DNA of 64,000 bases from Streptomyces sp. NRRL B-1347 (GCF_000720325.1 NZ_JOJM01000018.1:1-64000); one strand, 5' to 3'; shown: positions 15,821 through 24,876, counted from the first letter of the stretch. Program-made: numbers and translations. Notes: generated by a model from the letters alone, not told the origin.

Positions 15821-16006
15821 GTGAGTACAGCCCTGGTGGGTTTGATCGTGGGCATGGCCCTGGGATTCGCCGGCTGGTTCGGCGGCTTCGGCGCCTTCCT
15901 GCTGGTGGCCGCGCTCGGCGCGGTGGGCTTCGTGGTGGGGCGGCTCGTGGACGACGGCGTCGGCCTGCACGAGTTCCTCACCGGTCGCGGCTCGGAGCGC
16001 CGATGA
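15821..16006 (+). CDS. Small two-helix membrane protein of the Asp23/AmaP operon
   Basis: A 61-residue protein starting at GTG 15821 (preceded by GAGGTGA). Residues 4-42 are strongly hydrophobic and Gly-rich (LVGLIVGMALGFAGWFGGF, LLVAALGAVGFVVG), forming one hairpin or two short membrane helices, followed by a hydrophilic tail. It resembles DUF2273-type proteins that accompany Asp23 and AmaP. Its stop overlaps the next start (ATGA). Confidence 0.83.
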   Translation: MSTALVGLIVGMALGFAGWFGGFGAFLLVAALGAVGFVVGRLVDDGVGLHEFLTGRGSERR

Positions 16007-16986
16007 CCACGCCCCCGCGCCCGTCGGCGCCCCGTACGCCCGCGGCGCTGCGCGGCACGACGACCGTCGCCGACCGCGTGGTCCGCCGTGTCGCACAGCG
16101 CGCCGCGGCGGAGACACCGATCCCCGGAGGGGTACGCGCCGACGGCGGTTCGGCCGCCGTGCGGGGCCCGGACGCCCGGGTCGGCGTCACCGTGGCACTG
16201 CCGTATCCGGGCGTCCTCGACGCGTCGGGCCGGGCGGTGCAGCGGCACGTCACCGCGCGCACCGCCGAGCTCACCGGCCTGGCCGTGCGGCCCGTCAGCG
16301 TGCGCGTACGGGCCCTGGACCGGCCGGAGCGGGGCACCGAGGGGACGGCGGGCGGCCCGCCCGTCTCCCTGGTCAAGCGCGGCCCGCACCCCGTGCGCCG
16401 CGCCCGGCGGCCCTGGTCCCCGCGCCGTCTGCCCGTCGCCCTGGCCGCGCTGGCCGTCGCGGCCGGGTGCGCGGTGCTGCTGTCCGACGTGGTGGCGGTG
16501 CACGCGGCCGGGCGCGCGCCCGCCGCGTGGCGGGTCCGCCTGGTGGCATGGCTGTCCGCGCACGGGCCCGACGGCGGCACGGTCACCGCCTGCGCGGCGG
16601 CCGGAACCATCGTGCTCGGCCTGTGGATGGTCGCGCTGGCCCTCACCCCGGGCCGACGCGCGCGTCTGCCGATGGCGCCGCCCGACGAGGAGACGTACGC
16701 CGACCTTCCCCGGGGCACGGTCGCCGTCCTGCTGCGGGACTCCGTCGCGGCGCTGCCCGCGACCACCCGGGTCCGGGTGCGGGTGGGCCGCCGTCGGGCA
16801 CGGGTGCGCGCGGAGCTGGCCTTCGGCGATCCGGCGAGCGCGCGGGAAGAGGTGACGCGCGCGGCGGAGGACGCCCTGGGCGGATGCGGCCTCACGCGGC
16901 CCCCGAGGCTGCGCGTACGACTGCGGTCCGGGCCCGGCATCCCCGCCGCCGCGGTTGTCGGGACGGGCGCAGGGGCGCCGGGATGA
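16003..16986 (+). CDS. Asp23-like / DUF6286-type membrane protein
   Basis: A 327-residue protein. Residues about 18-105 resemble an Asp23-like module (TTVADRVVRRVAQRAAAET, VGVTVALPYPGVLDASGRAVQRH, VRPVSVRVRAL). Two hydrophobic segments follow, at about 147-165 (LPVALAALAVAAGCAVLLS) and 198-218 (ACAAAGTIVLGLWMVALAL), as in DUF6286 proteins. The C-terminal cytosolic part again has an Arg-rich alpha-beta pattern ([21 protein letters not shown]). It overlaps its neighbours by ATGA at both ends, so the genes are translationally coupled. It probably anchors the Asp23 complex. Confidence 0.82.
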   Translation: MTTPPRPSAPRTPAALRGTTTVADRVVRRVAQRAAAETPIPGGVRADGGSAAVRGPDARVGVTVALPYPGVLDASGRAVQRHVTARTAELTGLAVRPVSVRVRALDRPERGTEGTAGGPPVSLVKRGPHPVRRARRPWSPRRLPVALAALAVAAGCAVLLSDVVAVHAAGRAPAAWRVRLVAWLSAHGPDGGTVTACAAAGTIVLGLWMVALALTPGRRARLPMAPPDEETYADLPRGTVAVLLRDSVAALPATTRVRVRVGRRRARVRAELAFGDPASAREEVTRAAEDALGGCGLTRPPRLRVRLRSGPGIPAAAVVGTGAGAPG

Positions 16987-17585
16987 GCGGCCTGCGCTCC
17001 GCCGCCAACAGGGCGGTCCTCCTGGTGACCGGCGCTCTCGCCGTGCTCGGCGGCGCGGCTCTGGCCACGACGGCCGATGCCGTGCGCCAGCGGCTGCCGC
17101 AGGGGTGGGCACGCCTGGACCCCGACCGCCTGTGGCTGGACGGGGCGGCCCTCGACCGGTGGCGGGCGCACGGCTGGTGGCCCGCCGCCGTGATCGCCGC
17201 GCTCGCGCTCGGGGTGCTCGCCTTCGGGGCCTGCGCGGCGTACGAGATCCGGCCGGGTCGGCTGCGGCGCCTGGCCCTGGGAGACGAGCGGCCCCTGAAG
17301 GACGGCGGCATCACCCTGTCCGGCACGGCCTTCGCGGCGGCCCTCGCCGAACGGGCCCGGTCCACGCCCGGCGTCGACGGGGCCCGGGTGCGCCTCCTCG
17401 GCCGCCCGCAGCGCCTTCGGGCCCACGTCACGGTGACGCTCGCGCCCGGCGCCGCACCGGCCGCGGTCCTCCAGCGGCTCGCCCGCGACACGCTCGCCGA
17501 GGCACGGGCGGCCGCCGCGCCCCGGACGCTCCAGGCCGAGATCCACTTCGAGGTCCGCCCGCACGCCGCGCGCCGACTGCGGTGA
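16983..17585 (+). CDS. amaP: AmaP-like alkaline shock membrane anchor protein
   Basis: A 200-residue protein with an N-terminal membrane helix (residues 11-33, AVLLVTGALAVLGGAALATT), a periplasmic loop of about 30 residues, a second helix (about 68-88, WWPAAVIAALALGVLAFGACAA) and a cytosolic C-terminal alpha-beta domain (GITLSGTAFAAALAERARS, LRAHVTVTLAPGA). This is the layout of AmaP, which tethers Asp23 to the membrane. It is the last gene of the four-gene rightward operon and converges on the photolyase gene. Confidence 0.83.
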   Translation: MSGLRSAANRAVLLVTGALAVLGGAALATTADAVRQRLPQGWARLDPDRLWLDGAALDRWRAHGWWPAAVIAALALGVLAFGACAAYEIRPGRLRRLALGDERPLKDGGITLSGTAFAAALAERARSTPGVDGARVRLLGRPQRLRAHVTVTLAPGAAPAAVLQRLARDTLAEARAAAAPRTLQAEIHFEVRPHAARRLR

Positions 17586-17610
17586 GCCTCCGCAGGCCGC
17601 GCGGGCCTCG

Positions 17611-18987
17611 CTAGGGCCGCTTGCCGCGGGCGTGCCGGAAGCGGTCGAGCCCGTAGGACAGCTCGACGATCGGGTCGGGGTAGTCGAGGGCCGCGCGGTC
17701 CAGGCCGGGCAGCTTCCACGGCTCGTGCACCGACGGGGCGTCCACACCGGCGAGTTCGGGGACCCAGCGGCGCACGTACGTGCCGTCCGGGTCGTACTTC
17801 TTGGCCTGGGTGACCGGGTTGAGCACCCGGTTGGGGCGGGTGTCGGTGCCGGTGCCCGCCATCCACTGCCAGTTGAGCTGGTTGTTCGCCACGTCGCCGT
17901 CCACCAGCCAGTGCAGGAAGTGGGCGGCGCCCACCCGCCAGTCCACGTACAGGGTCTTGGTCAGGAAGCTCGCGGTGAGCAGCCGTGCGCGGTTGTGCAT
18001 CCAGCCCTCGTGACGCAGTTGCCGCATGCCCGCGTCGACGAGCGGGTATCCGGTGCGGCCCTCGCGCCAGGCCTCGATGTCGTCGGCTGCGGTGCGCTCC
18101 GTGCGCCAGCGGTCGTGCTTGGTGCGGTAGTCGGCGTGGGCGGCGTCCGGCCGGGCGGCGAGGACCTGGCGGTGGAAGTCGCGCCAGGCGAGCTGCCGGA
18201 CGAAGGCCTCGGCGCCCGGGCCGCCGTGGCGGCGCGCGCGCCGCACGAGCTCCACCGGGGACAAGGTGCCGAAGTGCAGATGGGCGGAGAACCGCGAGGT
18301 GGCGTCGGCGGCCAGGTCGTCATGGGTGCCCTCGTAGGCGCCCAGACCGTGGCGCCAGTACGCGGTCACCCGCTCGCGGGCCGCGCTCTCCCCGCCCGGC
18401 GGCAGCGCCGGTGACACCGGGGCGCTCGCGTCGCGCGCGGCCACCTTCTCGCCACCCACCTCGTCGGGTACCGACACCCGGCGCGGGGTGCCGACGACCG
18501 GACGCAGCGGCACCCGCGCCCACTGCCGGTGGTACGGGGTGAAGACGGCGAAGTGGTCGGACGAGGCGGGGGTCACCGTGCCGGGCGGTACGGCGACGGT
18601 GACCGCGTCGTGCACGAACAGCCGGCGGCCCGCCGTCTCCAGGGCCGCTCGCAGCCGCTCCTCCCGGCCGGTGGCGAACCGGGTGTGCCCGGCCGCCATG
18701 TGCACCTCGTCGGCGTCCGCCTCGGTCACCACCCGGCACACCTCCGCCACCAGGTCGCCGGAGCGCACCACGAGCCGCCCGCCCCGCTCGCGCAGCGCGG
18801 AGTCCAGATCGGCCAGGCACTCGTCGAGGAAGGCGGTGCGGTTGGGCGCGGCGAAACCGGTCGCCTCGACGGCGCGGTCCCGTACGAACAGCGGTACGAC
18901 GGCGTCCGCCGCGTCCAGGGCCGCCCGCAGCGGCGGATGGTCGGTCAGGCGCAGGTCGGAGGTGAACAGGACGACCGAGACGTGCAT
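17611..18987 (-). CDS. phrB: Deoxyribodipyrimidine photolyase (class I CPD type)
   Basis: A 458-residue flavoenzyme that splits UV-induced pyrimidine dimers using blue light. The N-terminal Rossmann-like antenna domain begins VVLFTSDLRLTDHPPLRAALDAAD. The C-terminal FAD domain contains the signature segments LAWRDFHRQVLAARPD, GYPLVDAGMRQLRHEGWMHN, RLLTASFLTKTLYVDWRVG and DGDVANNQLNWQWMAGTG, then TRPNRVLNPVTQAKKYDP. The Trp residues of the electron-transfer chain lie in these motifs. It is followed on the same strand by the SDR/DUF2867-like gene 41 bp upstream, and a LitR-type light sensor lies 6-7 kb away, so light induction is likely. Confidence 0.95.
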   Translation of the reverse strand: MHVSVVLFTSDLRLTDHPPLRAALDAADAVVPLFVRDRAVEATGFAAPNRTAFLDECLADLDSALRERGGRLVVRSGDLVAEVCRVVTEADADEVHMAAGHTRFATGREERLRAALETAGRRLFVHDAVTVAVPPGTVTPASSDHFAVFTPYHRQWARVPLRPVVGTPRRVSVPDEVGGEKVAARDASAPVSPALPPGGESAARERVTAYWRHGLGAYEGTHDDLAADATSRFSAHLHFGTLSPVELVRRARRHGGPGAEAFVRQLAWRDFHRQVLAARPDAAHADYRTKHDRWRTERTAADDIEAWREGRTGYPLVDAGMRQLRHEGWMHNRARLLTASFLTKTLYVDWRVGAAHFLHWLVDGDVANNQLNWQWMAGTGTDTRPNRVLNPVTQAKKYDPDGTYVRRWVPELAGVDAPSVHEPWKLPGLDRAALDYPDPIVELSYGLDRFRHARGKRP

Positions 18988-19028
18988 GGGTCAGCTTCTT
19001 TCGGTGGGCGCGGAGCCGCTGAGGACAC

Positions 19029-20651
19029 TCAGGGCTTCGGCCGGAAGCGGCTCCGCGGATGCGGTGCCGTGGCGCCCGGCTCGGGCGGCGCCGCGTCCGG
19101 GCGGTGGGCGTCGCTCCCGATCGGCGGGGGCGTCGCGCGCTCGGCCGCACGGACGATGTTGCGGGCCATCCCGCCGAACACGACCGCGTGGAAGGGCGAG
19201 ACGCTCCACCAGTACAGCTGGCCCAGCAGACCGTGCGGATGGAACAGGGCCCGCTGCCGGTAGCGCACGCCCCCGGCACCGGCCCCACCACTGTCCACGC
19301 GCATCTCCAGCCAGGCGAGCCCCGGCAGGCGCATCTCGGCGCGCAGCCGGAGCAGCCGGCCGCGCTCGATCTCCTCGACCCGCCAGAAGTCGAGCGAGTC
19401 GCCCACCCTGAGCCGCCGCGCGTCACGGCGGCCCCGGCGCAGCCCGACGCCGCCGACCAGCCGGTCAAGCCAGCCGCGCACCGCCCACGCCAGCGGGAAG
19501 GAGTACCAGCCGTTCTCGCCGCCGATGCCCTCGACGACGTCCCACAAAGCCTCCGGCGCGACCTCGGTCTCCCGTTCGCGTACGTCGGTGTAGAGGCTGC
19601 CGCCCGCCCAGTCGGGGTCGGTGGGGAGGGGGTCGCTGGGCGCGCCGGGCAGGGCGGCCGACGACCAGCGGGTGGTGACCTCGGCCTCGCGGACGCGTTG
19701 CAGCGCGAGGGCGACGGCGCGGTCGAAGCCGAAGGGGTGGCCATCGGGGGTGGGCACGTACCGCGCGATGTCGTTCTCGGCGCACACCACCTCGTGCCGC
19801 AGGGACTCCGTCAGGGGGCGGGCGATCCGGGCCGGCACCGGCGTCACCAGGCCCACCCAGTGGCTGGACAGGCCGGGGGTCAGGAGGGGGACGGGCAGGA
19901 TGAGGCGCCGGGGGAGACCGGCGACGGCGGTGTACCGCCGCATCATGTCGAGGTACGTCAGCACCTCGGGGCCGCCGATGTCGAAGGCGCGGCTGACGTC
20001 GGCGGGCAGGTCGGCGCAGCCGACCAGCAGACGCAGCACGTCGCGCACGGCGATCGGCTGGATCCGGGTGCGCACCCAGCGCGGGGTGACCATCACCGGC
20101 AGCCGCTCGGAGAGGTAGCGCAGCATCTCGAAACTGGCCGAGCCGGAGCCGATGATCACGGCGGCGCGCAGCACGGCCGTCGGTACGCCCGAGTCGAGCA
20201 GGACGCGCCCGACCTCCGCGCGGGAGCGCAGATGCGGCGACAGCTCCCGCTCGGGCACCGCCGCGGGCGTCAGCCCGCCCAGGTAGACGATCCGGCCGAC
20301 CCCCGCACGGCGGGCCTGCTCCCCGAAGACGCGGGCGCCGCGCCGGTCGGTCTCCTCGAAACCGCGCCCGGTGCCCAGGGAGTGCACCAGGTAGTAGGCC
20401 ACGTCCACACCGCTCATGGCCTTCGCGACCGATGCGGGGTCCGTGACGTCTCCCCGCACCACCTCCACCCGATCGGCCCACGGATGGTCACGCAGCTTCT
20501 GCGGGGTACGGGCCAGACAGCGCACGCGGTGGCCCGCGTCGAGCAGTTCCGGGACGAGGCGCCCCCCGATGTATCCGCTCGCGCCGGTCACCAGGCAGGT
20601 CCGGCCACCGCCCGCCCGGGGCCCGGTCGCCGTGGTGTCGTCGTCGCTCAT
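19029..20651 (-). CDS. SDR-type NAD(P)-binding protein with DUF2867-like C-terminus
   Basis: A 540-residue fusion. Residues about 17-290 are an extended/atypical SDR domain with TGASGYIGGRLVPELLDAGHRV as the nucleotide loop and VDVAYYLVHSLGTGRGFEETDRRGA downstream. Residues about 340-495 resemble the DUF2867/polyketide-cyclase-like domain (WDVVEGIGGENGWYSFPLAW, LDFWRVEEIERGRLLRLRAE, YWWSVSPFHAVVFGGMARNI). The tail is Pro-rich. Proteins of this type are frequent neighbours of photolyase and light-responsive MerR genes. It lies directly upstream of phrB on the same strand and probably shares its mRNA. Substrate unknown. Confidence 0.87.
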   Translation of the reverse strand: MSDDDTTATGPRAGGGRTCLVTGASGYIGGRLVPELLDAGHRVRCLARTPQKLRDHPWADRVEVVRGDVTDPASVAKAMSGVDVAYYLVHSLGTGRGFEETDRRGARVFGEQARRAGVGRIVYLGGLTPAAVPERELSPHLRSRAEVGRVLLDSGVPTAVLRAAVIIGSGSASFEMLRYLSERLPVMVTPRWVRTRIQPIAVRDVLRLLVGCADLPADVSRAFDIGGPEVLTYLDMMRRYTAVAGLPRRLILPVPLLTPGLSSHWVGLVTPVPARIARPLTESLRHEVVCAENDIARYVPTPDGHPFGFDRAVALALQRVREAEVTTRWSSAALPGAPSDPLPTDPDWAGGSLYTDVRERETEVAPEALWDVVEGIGGENGWYSFPLAWAVRGWLDRLVGGVGLRRGRRDARRLRVGDSLDFWRVEEIERGRLLRLRAEMRLPGLAWLEMRVDSGGAGAGGVRYRQRALFHPHGLLGQLYWWSVSPFHAVVFGGMARNIVRAAERATPPPIGSDAHRPDAAPPEPGATAPHPRSRFRPKP

Positions 20652-20858
20652 CGTGGCTCCCGCCGCTCGCCTGCTCGCTCGTCCATCGTCACCGTGGCGC
20701 GTCCGTCAGCACTTCGCGCGTCCGTCATCACTTCTACGGTGCGAACGAGCCCGATGGATGCGCCCGGCGCGGGCGCCTGCACGGGTGACGGGCCAATCCA
20801 CGAGGCCGTCGGCTCCGGAATACGGAAGAACATCCACCGCTGTCCGGGAGGCCATCAC

Positions 20859-21443
20859 GTGAAAGAAGTCGTGCACATCGGGTCCCGGGCGGCACCGGGC
20901 CCCGACCTCCAAGAGCTGATGGGCCGGGTGGCCCGCGGAGACCAGCAGGCGTTCGCGGCCCTGTACGACGCGGTGACCGCCCCCGTCCTCGGGGTGGTGC
21001 GCAGCGTGCTGCGCGACCACGCCCAGTCCGAGGAGGTCACCCAGGAAGTCCTGGTGGAGGTGTGGCGCACCGCGCCGCGCTACCGGCAGGACCGCGGCAC
21101 CGCCATGAACTGGGTCCTGACCCTCGCGCACCGGCGCGCGATCGACCGCGTCCGCTCCGAGGAGGCCGCCACCGCCCGGGAGCGCAAGGCGGCCCTGCTC
21201 ACGCACACACCGGAGTACGACGAGGTCAGCGAGCAGGTCGAGACCCGCCTTGAGCGCGAGCAGGTCCGCCGGTGCCTGCGCGCGCTCACCGAGGTCCAGC
21301 GGCAGTCCGTGACGCTGGCCTACTACCGCGGCCTGACCTACCGTCAGGTCGCCGAACTCCTCTCGCTGCCCTTGGGCACCGTCAAGACCCGCCTGCGCGA
21401 CGGACTCATCCGGCTGCGCGACTGCTTGGGAGTGAGCGCATGA
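20859..21443 (+). CDS. sigK: ECF sigma factor SigK
   Basis: A 194-residue ECF sigma factor of the SigK group. The GTG start at 20859 is preceded by GGGAGG at 8 nt. Region 2 (QQAFAALYDAVTAPVLGVVRSVL, SEEVTQEVLVEVWRTAPRY, GTAMNWVLTLAHRRAIDRVR) and region 4 (LTEVQRQSVTLAYYRGLTYRQVAEL, LPLGTVKTRLRDGLIRLRD) are complete. The stop overlaps the start of the RskA-type anti-sigma gene (ATGA), as in mycobacterial sigK-rskA pairs. The likely regulon includes the adjacent molybdopterin oxidoreductase and the fasciclin lipoprotein. Confidence 0.93.
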   Translation: MKEVVHIGSRAAPGPDLQELMGRVARGDQQAFAALYDAVTAPVLGVVRSVLRDHAQSEEVTQEVLVEVWRTAPRYRQDRGTAMNWVLTLAHRRAIDRVRSEEAATARERKAALLTHTPEYDEVSEQVETRLEREQVRRCLRALTEVQRQSVTLAYYRGLTYRQVAELLSLPLGTVKTRLRDGLIRLRDCLGVSA

Positions 21444-22192
21444 CCATCGGCGTGGACCCCCACACGCTCACCGGTGCCTACGCCGCCGACGCCCTGGACG
21501 ACGACGAGCGGCGCCTCTTCGAGGAGCACCTGGCTCGGTGCCCGTCCTGCGCCCAGGAGGTGCGGGAACTGACGGCCGCCGCGGCGCGCCTCGGCCTCGC
21601 GGCGGCCGTCGCGCCCCGCCCCGAGATGAAGCACGAGGTGCTCCGGCGCATCACCACCGTCCGCCAGGAGGCGCCCCGGCAGCGGCCGGGACCGCCCGGC
21701 GGCGCGTGGTACCGAACGCGCCGCGCGCCCCGCTGGGCACTGGCCGCCTGCCTCGCCGCGGCCGCCGCCCTGGGCGGCGCCGCCGTCTGGCAGCACCGCC
21801 AGGCCGACGCGGCGCGCGAGACGGCACGCCGGGCCGAGGAGCGGTCGGACGACCTGGCGGCCCTGCTGGCCGCGCCCGACGCGCGGGCCCGTACCGCGAA
21901 GCTCCCCGGCGGGGCGAGGGCCACGGTCGTCGTCTCCGGCAGCCGGGACCGGGCCGCGCTCCTGACGTCCGGCCTGGCCGAACCGCCCCGCGGCAAGGTC
22001 TACCAACTGTGGTTCGACGACAAGGGCGCCATGCGCTCCGCCGGACTCATGGACCCCGGCCGCGCGGCCACGGCGACCCTGATGAAGGGCCCGGTCGGGG
22101 ACGCCACCGGCATGGGCATCACCGTGGAGCCCGCGGGCGGTTCGCCGGAGCCGACCTCACCGCCCGTCGCGCTCGTGGACCTCCCCGCCTGA
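21440..22192 (+). CDS. rskA: RskA family membrane anti-sigma K factor
   Basis: A 250-residue single-pass membrane anti-sigma factor. Residues 1-60 hold the zinc anti-sigma domain with LTGAYAADALDDDERRLFEEHLARCPSC (H-x3-C-x2-C). A membrane helix follows at about residues 95-114 (WALAACLAAAAALGGAAVW). The external domain ends with the RskA signature GKVYQLWFDDKGAMRSAGLM and GITVEPAGGSPEPTSPPVALVDLPA. It sequesters SigK until intramembrane proteolysis releases it. It is translationally coupled to sigK and converges on the molybdopterin oxidoreductase gene, 15 bp away. Confidence 0.93.
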   Translation: MTIGVDPHTLTGAYAADALDDDERRLFEEHLARCPSCAQEVRELTAAAARLGLAAAVAPRPEMKHEVLRRITTVRQEAPRQRPGPPGGAWYRTRRAPRWALAACLAAAAALGGAAVWQHRQADAARETARRAEERSDDLAALLAAPDARARTAKLPGGARATVVVSGSRDRAALLTSGLAEPPRGKVYQLWFDDKGAMRSAGLMDPGRAATATLMKGPVGDATGMGITVEPAGGSPEPTSPPVALVDLPA

Positions 22193-22207
22193 CCGCGCCG
22201 ACGGGCG

Positions 22208-23908
22208 TCAGCCGACGGTGACGAGCACGGAGTGCCAGCCGCTCGCGCCGTCGGGGATGGTGCGGGTGCGCTCCTCGGTCTGGGTCGTGCCGGTGCGGTC
22301 GGTGGCGCGGACGGTCAGCGTGTGGCTGCCGGGGGTGGCCGTCCAGGGGAGGGACCACTGGCGCCAGGTGTCCCGGGTGTCCTCCGCGGCGAGGTCGGCC
22401 CGCCGCCAGGGGCCGTCGTCCACGCGGACCTCGACCTTGTCGATGCCGCGGTGCTGGGCCCACGCCACCCCGGCGATCACGACCGTGCCCGGCTCGGGGC
22501 GGGCGAAGGGCCTGGGGGTGTCGATGCGGGACTGGGTCTTGACGGGGGCCTTCCGCGCCCAGTCCCGCTTGACCCAGTACGTGTCGTAGGCGTCGAAGGT
22601 GGTGAGTTCGATGTCCTCGATCCACTTGCAGGCGGACACGTACCCGTAGAGGCCGGGGACGACCATGCGCACCGGAAAGCCGTGCGCGAAGGGCAGCGGT
22701 TCGCCGTTCATGCCGAGCGCGAGCATCGCGTCGCGGCCGTCCAGGACGTCTTCCACCGGAGTGCCGAGGGTCATCCCGTCCACCGAGCGGGCGACCAGCT
22801 GATCGGCGAGGCCGCCCCGGGAGGGCGGCTCGACGCCGCAGCGGGCGAGGAGCCCTTCCAGCCGCACGCCGATCCAGCGCGCGTTGCCCGCGTAGGGGCC
22901 GCCGACCTCGTTCGACACGCAGGTGAGCGTGATGTCGCGCTCGACGAGGGGCATGCGCAGCAAGTCGTCGTAGGAAAGGCGCAGTTCACGGGTGACGCCC
23001 TTGCCGTGGATGCGCAGGCTCCAGGACGAGACCACGACCTTGGGCACGACGAGGGCGGTGTCGACCCGGTAGAAGTCCGCGTTGGGCGTGGTGAACGGGC
23101 TGATGCCCGGCACGCGCAGCGCCGCTCCCCGGGGCACCGGGGCGGCGGGCGAGGACGGCGGCGGCAGGGTGACCCGGTCGCGGGCGTTCGCCGCCCGCTC
23201 GCCGCTCGCCCCGTGCAGCGCCCGGCCGAGCAGACCGGCGCCCGTCGCCGCGGCGGCAGCGGCCGTGGCGGCGATGACGAACCCGCGACGATCCCACCCG
23301 GCATCCCCGACGCCCTTCCCCTGGACGTCGGTCCGTACGTCGATGTCCTCCGGGGACGCCTGCTCGTCCGCTGCCAAGGGCGCTCGCGGTCCCGCGTGTC
23401 CGTCAGCGGGGCACTCGCCAGCGGGCTTCGCGGGCCGGAGCCGTCCGGCCAGCCCGTACAGCAGCGCGGCGCCGGCCGCGGCACCGACGACGGAGGGCAG
23501 CGCGTCCGCCGCGCCCGCGGAGTCCGGACGACCGGTCGCGGCGAGCGCCCCGACGGCTCCGAAGAGGAGTACGCCCGCGGAGCCGACCCGCCGGTGCCGC
23601 GCGGCCAGGACCCCCAGGGCGAGGGCGAACAGGCCCAGGACGCCGAGGATGCCCAGTTGCAGGACGAGCTTGTCGTGCGTGCCGAAGGTGCGGATCGCCC
23701 ACAGCTTGAGGGAAGCCGGGGTCCGGTCGACGGCCGCGCCGCCGACCGCGACCACCGGCCCGGCCTCGGGCCGCACTCCGGCGGACACCAGCTCGGCCAC
23801 GGCCAGGGCCACGTAGCCCGCGAGGAGCCCGCTCAACGCGCCCAAGGCACCGAGCCGCAGGACCGCCCGGAGCCGCGAGGTTCTCAGTTCATCGCTCATG
23901 CCGGGCAT
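22208..23908 (-). CDS. Membrane-anchored molybdopterin-dependent oxidoreductase (sulfite oxidase fold)
   Basis: A 566-residue protein. The N-terminal 160 residues include four or five hydrophobic helices (for example LRLGALGALSGLLAGYVALAV and LQLGILGVLGLFALALGVLA). A hydrophobic twin-Arg-like stretch near residue 210 (WDRRGFVIAATAAAAAATGAG) leads into a sulfite-oxidase-type Mo-cofactor domain. This has ITLTCVSNEVGGPYAGNARWIGV, where Cys is the expected Mo ligand, PVRMVVPGLYGYVSACKWIEDIEL, and a C-terminal dimerisation domain (GVAWAQHRGIDKVEVRVDDG). The start is placed at ATG 23908 because GGGAG lies 9 nt upstream; ATG 23899 is possible. The substrate is unknown; repair of oxidised thiols or sulfoxides is plausible for this class. 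Confidence 0.9.
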   Translation of the reverse strand: MPGMSDELRTSRLRAVLRLGALGALSGLLAGYVALAVAELVSAGVRPEAGPVVAVGGAAVDRTPASLKLWAIRTFGTHDKLVLQLGILGVLGLFALALGVLAARHRRVGSAGVLLFGAVGALAATGRPDSAGAADALPSVVGAAAGAALLYGLAGRLRPAKPAGECPADGHAGPRAPLAADEQASPEDIDVRTDVQGKGVGDAGWDRRGFVIAATAAAAAATGAGLLGRALHGASGERAANARDRVTLPPPSSPAAPVPRGAALRVPGISPFTTPNADFYRVDTALVVPKVVVSSWSLRIHGKGVTRELRLSYDDLLRMPLVERDITLTCVSNEVGGPYAGNARWIGVRLEGLLARCGVEPPSRGGLADQLVARSVDGMTLGTPVEDVLDGRDAMLALGMNGEPLPFAHGFPVRMVVPGLYGYVSACKWIEDIELTTFDAYDTYWVKRDWARKAPVKTQSRIDTPRPFARPEPGTVVIAGVAWAQHRGIDKVEVRVDDGPWRRADLAAEDTRDTWRQWSLPWTATPGSHTLTVRATDRTGTTQTEERTRTIPDGASGWHSVLVTVG

Positions 23909-24154
23909 CCGTAGCCGCTCCCGCGGGCGGATTGGTGCCGCACCACGGGTGGGGCACCCGGGAGGGCGCCACCGAGCCCTGCGGGCAGCACCTCGATGAC
24001 CTGCGCGGACCGAGAACGGACTGATCTCTTCGGGTGAACGGCCAAGCCGAATCGCCCGCAGCTCCGAATCACCGGCGTACGGAGCGGGAGAGCGGTTCCG
24101 CTTCCCCCCGGACCTCTCCCACTCTTCCCCCGACCCTCCATCGAGGAGCAGATC

Positions 24155-24826
24155 ATGAGCAGCACCCTCCGCATCCGCCGCGTCGCCCTCGCCCTGGCCA
24201 CCGCGGCCGTTCTGCCGTTGACCCTCGCCGCCTGCTCGGACGACGGCGACGGCCAGGACGGCGCTTCCGGCAAGAAGTCCACCGCCGCGCGGGACGACGC
24301 GAGCAAGGGCGCGAGCAAAGACGCCGCGGACGACGCGATGAAGGGTGCCGACGAACCGTTCGGTCCCGCGTGTTCCTCGGTTCCCGAGGACGGCGCGGGC
24401 AGCTTCGACGGCATGGCCAAGGACCCGGTCGCCACGGCCGCCTCCCACAACCCGGCCCTGTCCACCCTGGTCACCGCGGTCAAGAAGGCCGGGCTCGTCG
24501 ACACGCTCAACAACGCGGAGAACATCACCGTGTTCGCGCCCACCAACGACGCCTTCGCCAAGATCCCCAAGAAGGACCTGGACAAGGTCCTCAGCGACAA
24601 GGCGCAGCTGACCGGTCTCCTGACCTACCACGTCGTGGGGCAGAGGCTGACCCCCGCGGACCTGGAGGACGGGTCCTTCGCCACCCTGGAGAAGAGCAAG
24701 CTGAGCACCTCGGGGTCAGGGGAGTCGTACAAGGTCAACGACTCCGCCGACGTCGTGTGCGGCAACGTGAAGACCGCCAACGCGCACGTGTACCTCATCG
24801 ACACCGTTCTGATGCCGAAGAAGTGA
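24155..24826 (+). CDS. Fasciclin-domain lipoprotein (MPT83/MPT70-like)
   Basis: A 223-residue secreted lipoprotein. A basic N-terminus and hydrophobic core end in the lipobox LTLAAC with Cys27. After an Asp/Lys-rich spacer comes one FAS1 domain (residues about 85-220): DPVATAASHNPALSTLVTAV, LNNAENITVFAPTNDAFAKIP, TYHVVGQRLTPADLEDGSF and the closing NAHVYLIDTVLMP. This matches the MPT83/MPT70 family, which in mycobacteria is controlled by SigK. It is divergent from the molybdopterin oxidoreductase and lies 2 kb from sigK-rskA, which supports the same regulon here. Confidence 0.93.
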   Translation: MSSTLRIRRVALALATAAVLPLTLAACSDDGDGQDGASGKKSTAARDDASKGASKDAADDAMKGADEPFGPACSSVPEDGAGSFDGMAKDPVATAASHNPALSTLVTAVKKAGLVDTLNNAENITVFAPTNDAFAKIPKKDLDKVLSDKAQLTGLLTYHVVGQRLTPADLEDGSFATLEKSKLSTSGSGESYKVNDSADVVCGNVKTANAHVYLIDTVLMPKK

Positions 24827-24876
24827 CGGGGCCGGTCCCCACGAGGACCGCCGCGAGGGCGTGGCCGTGACGGCCG

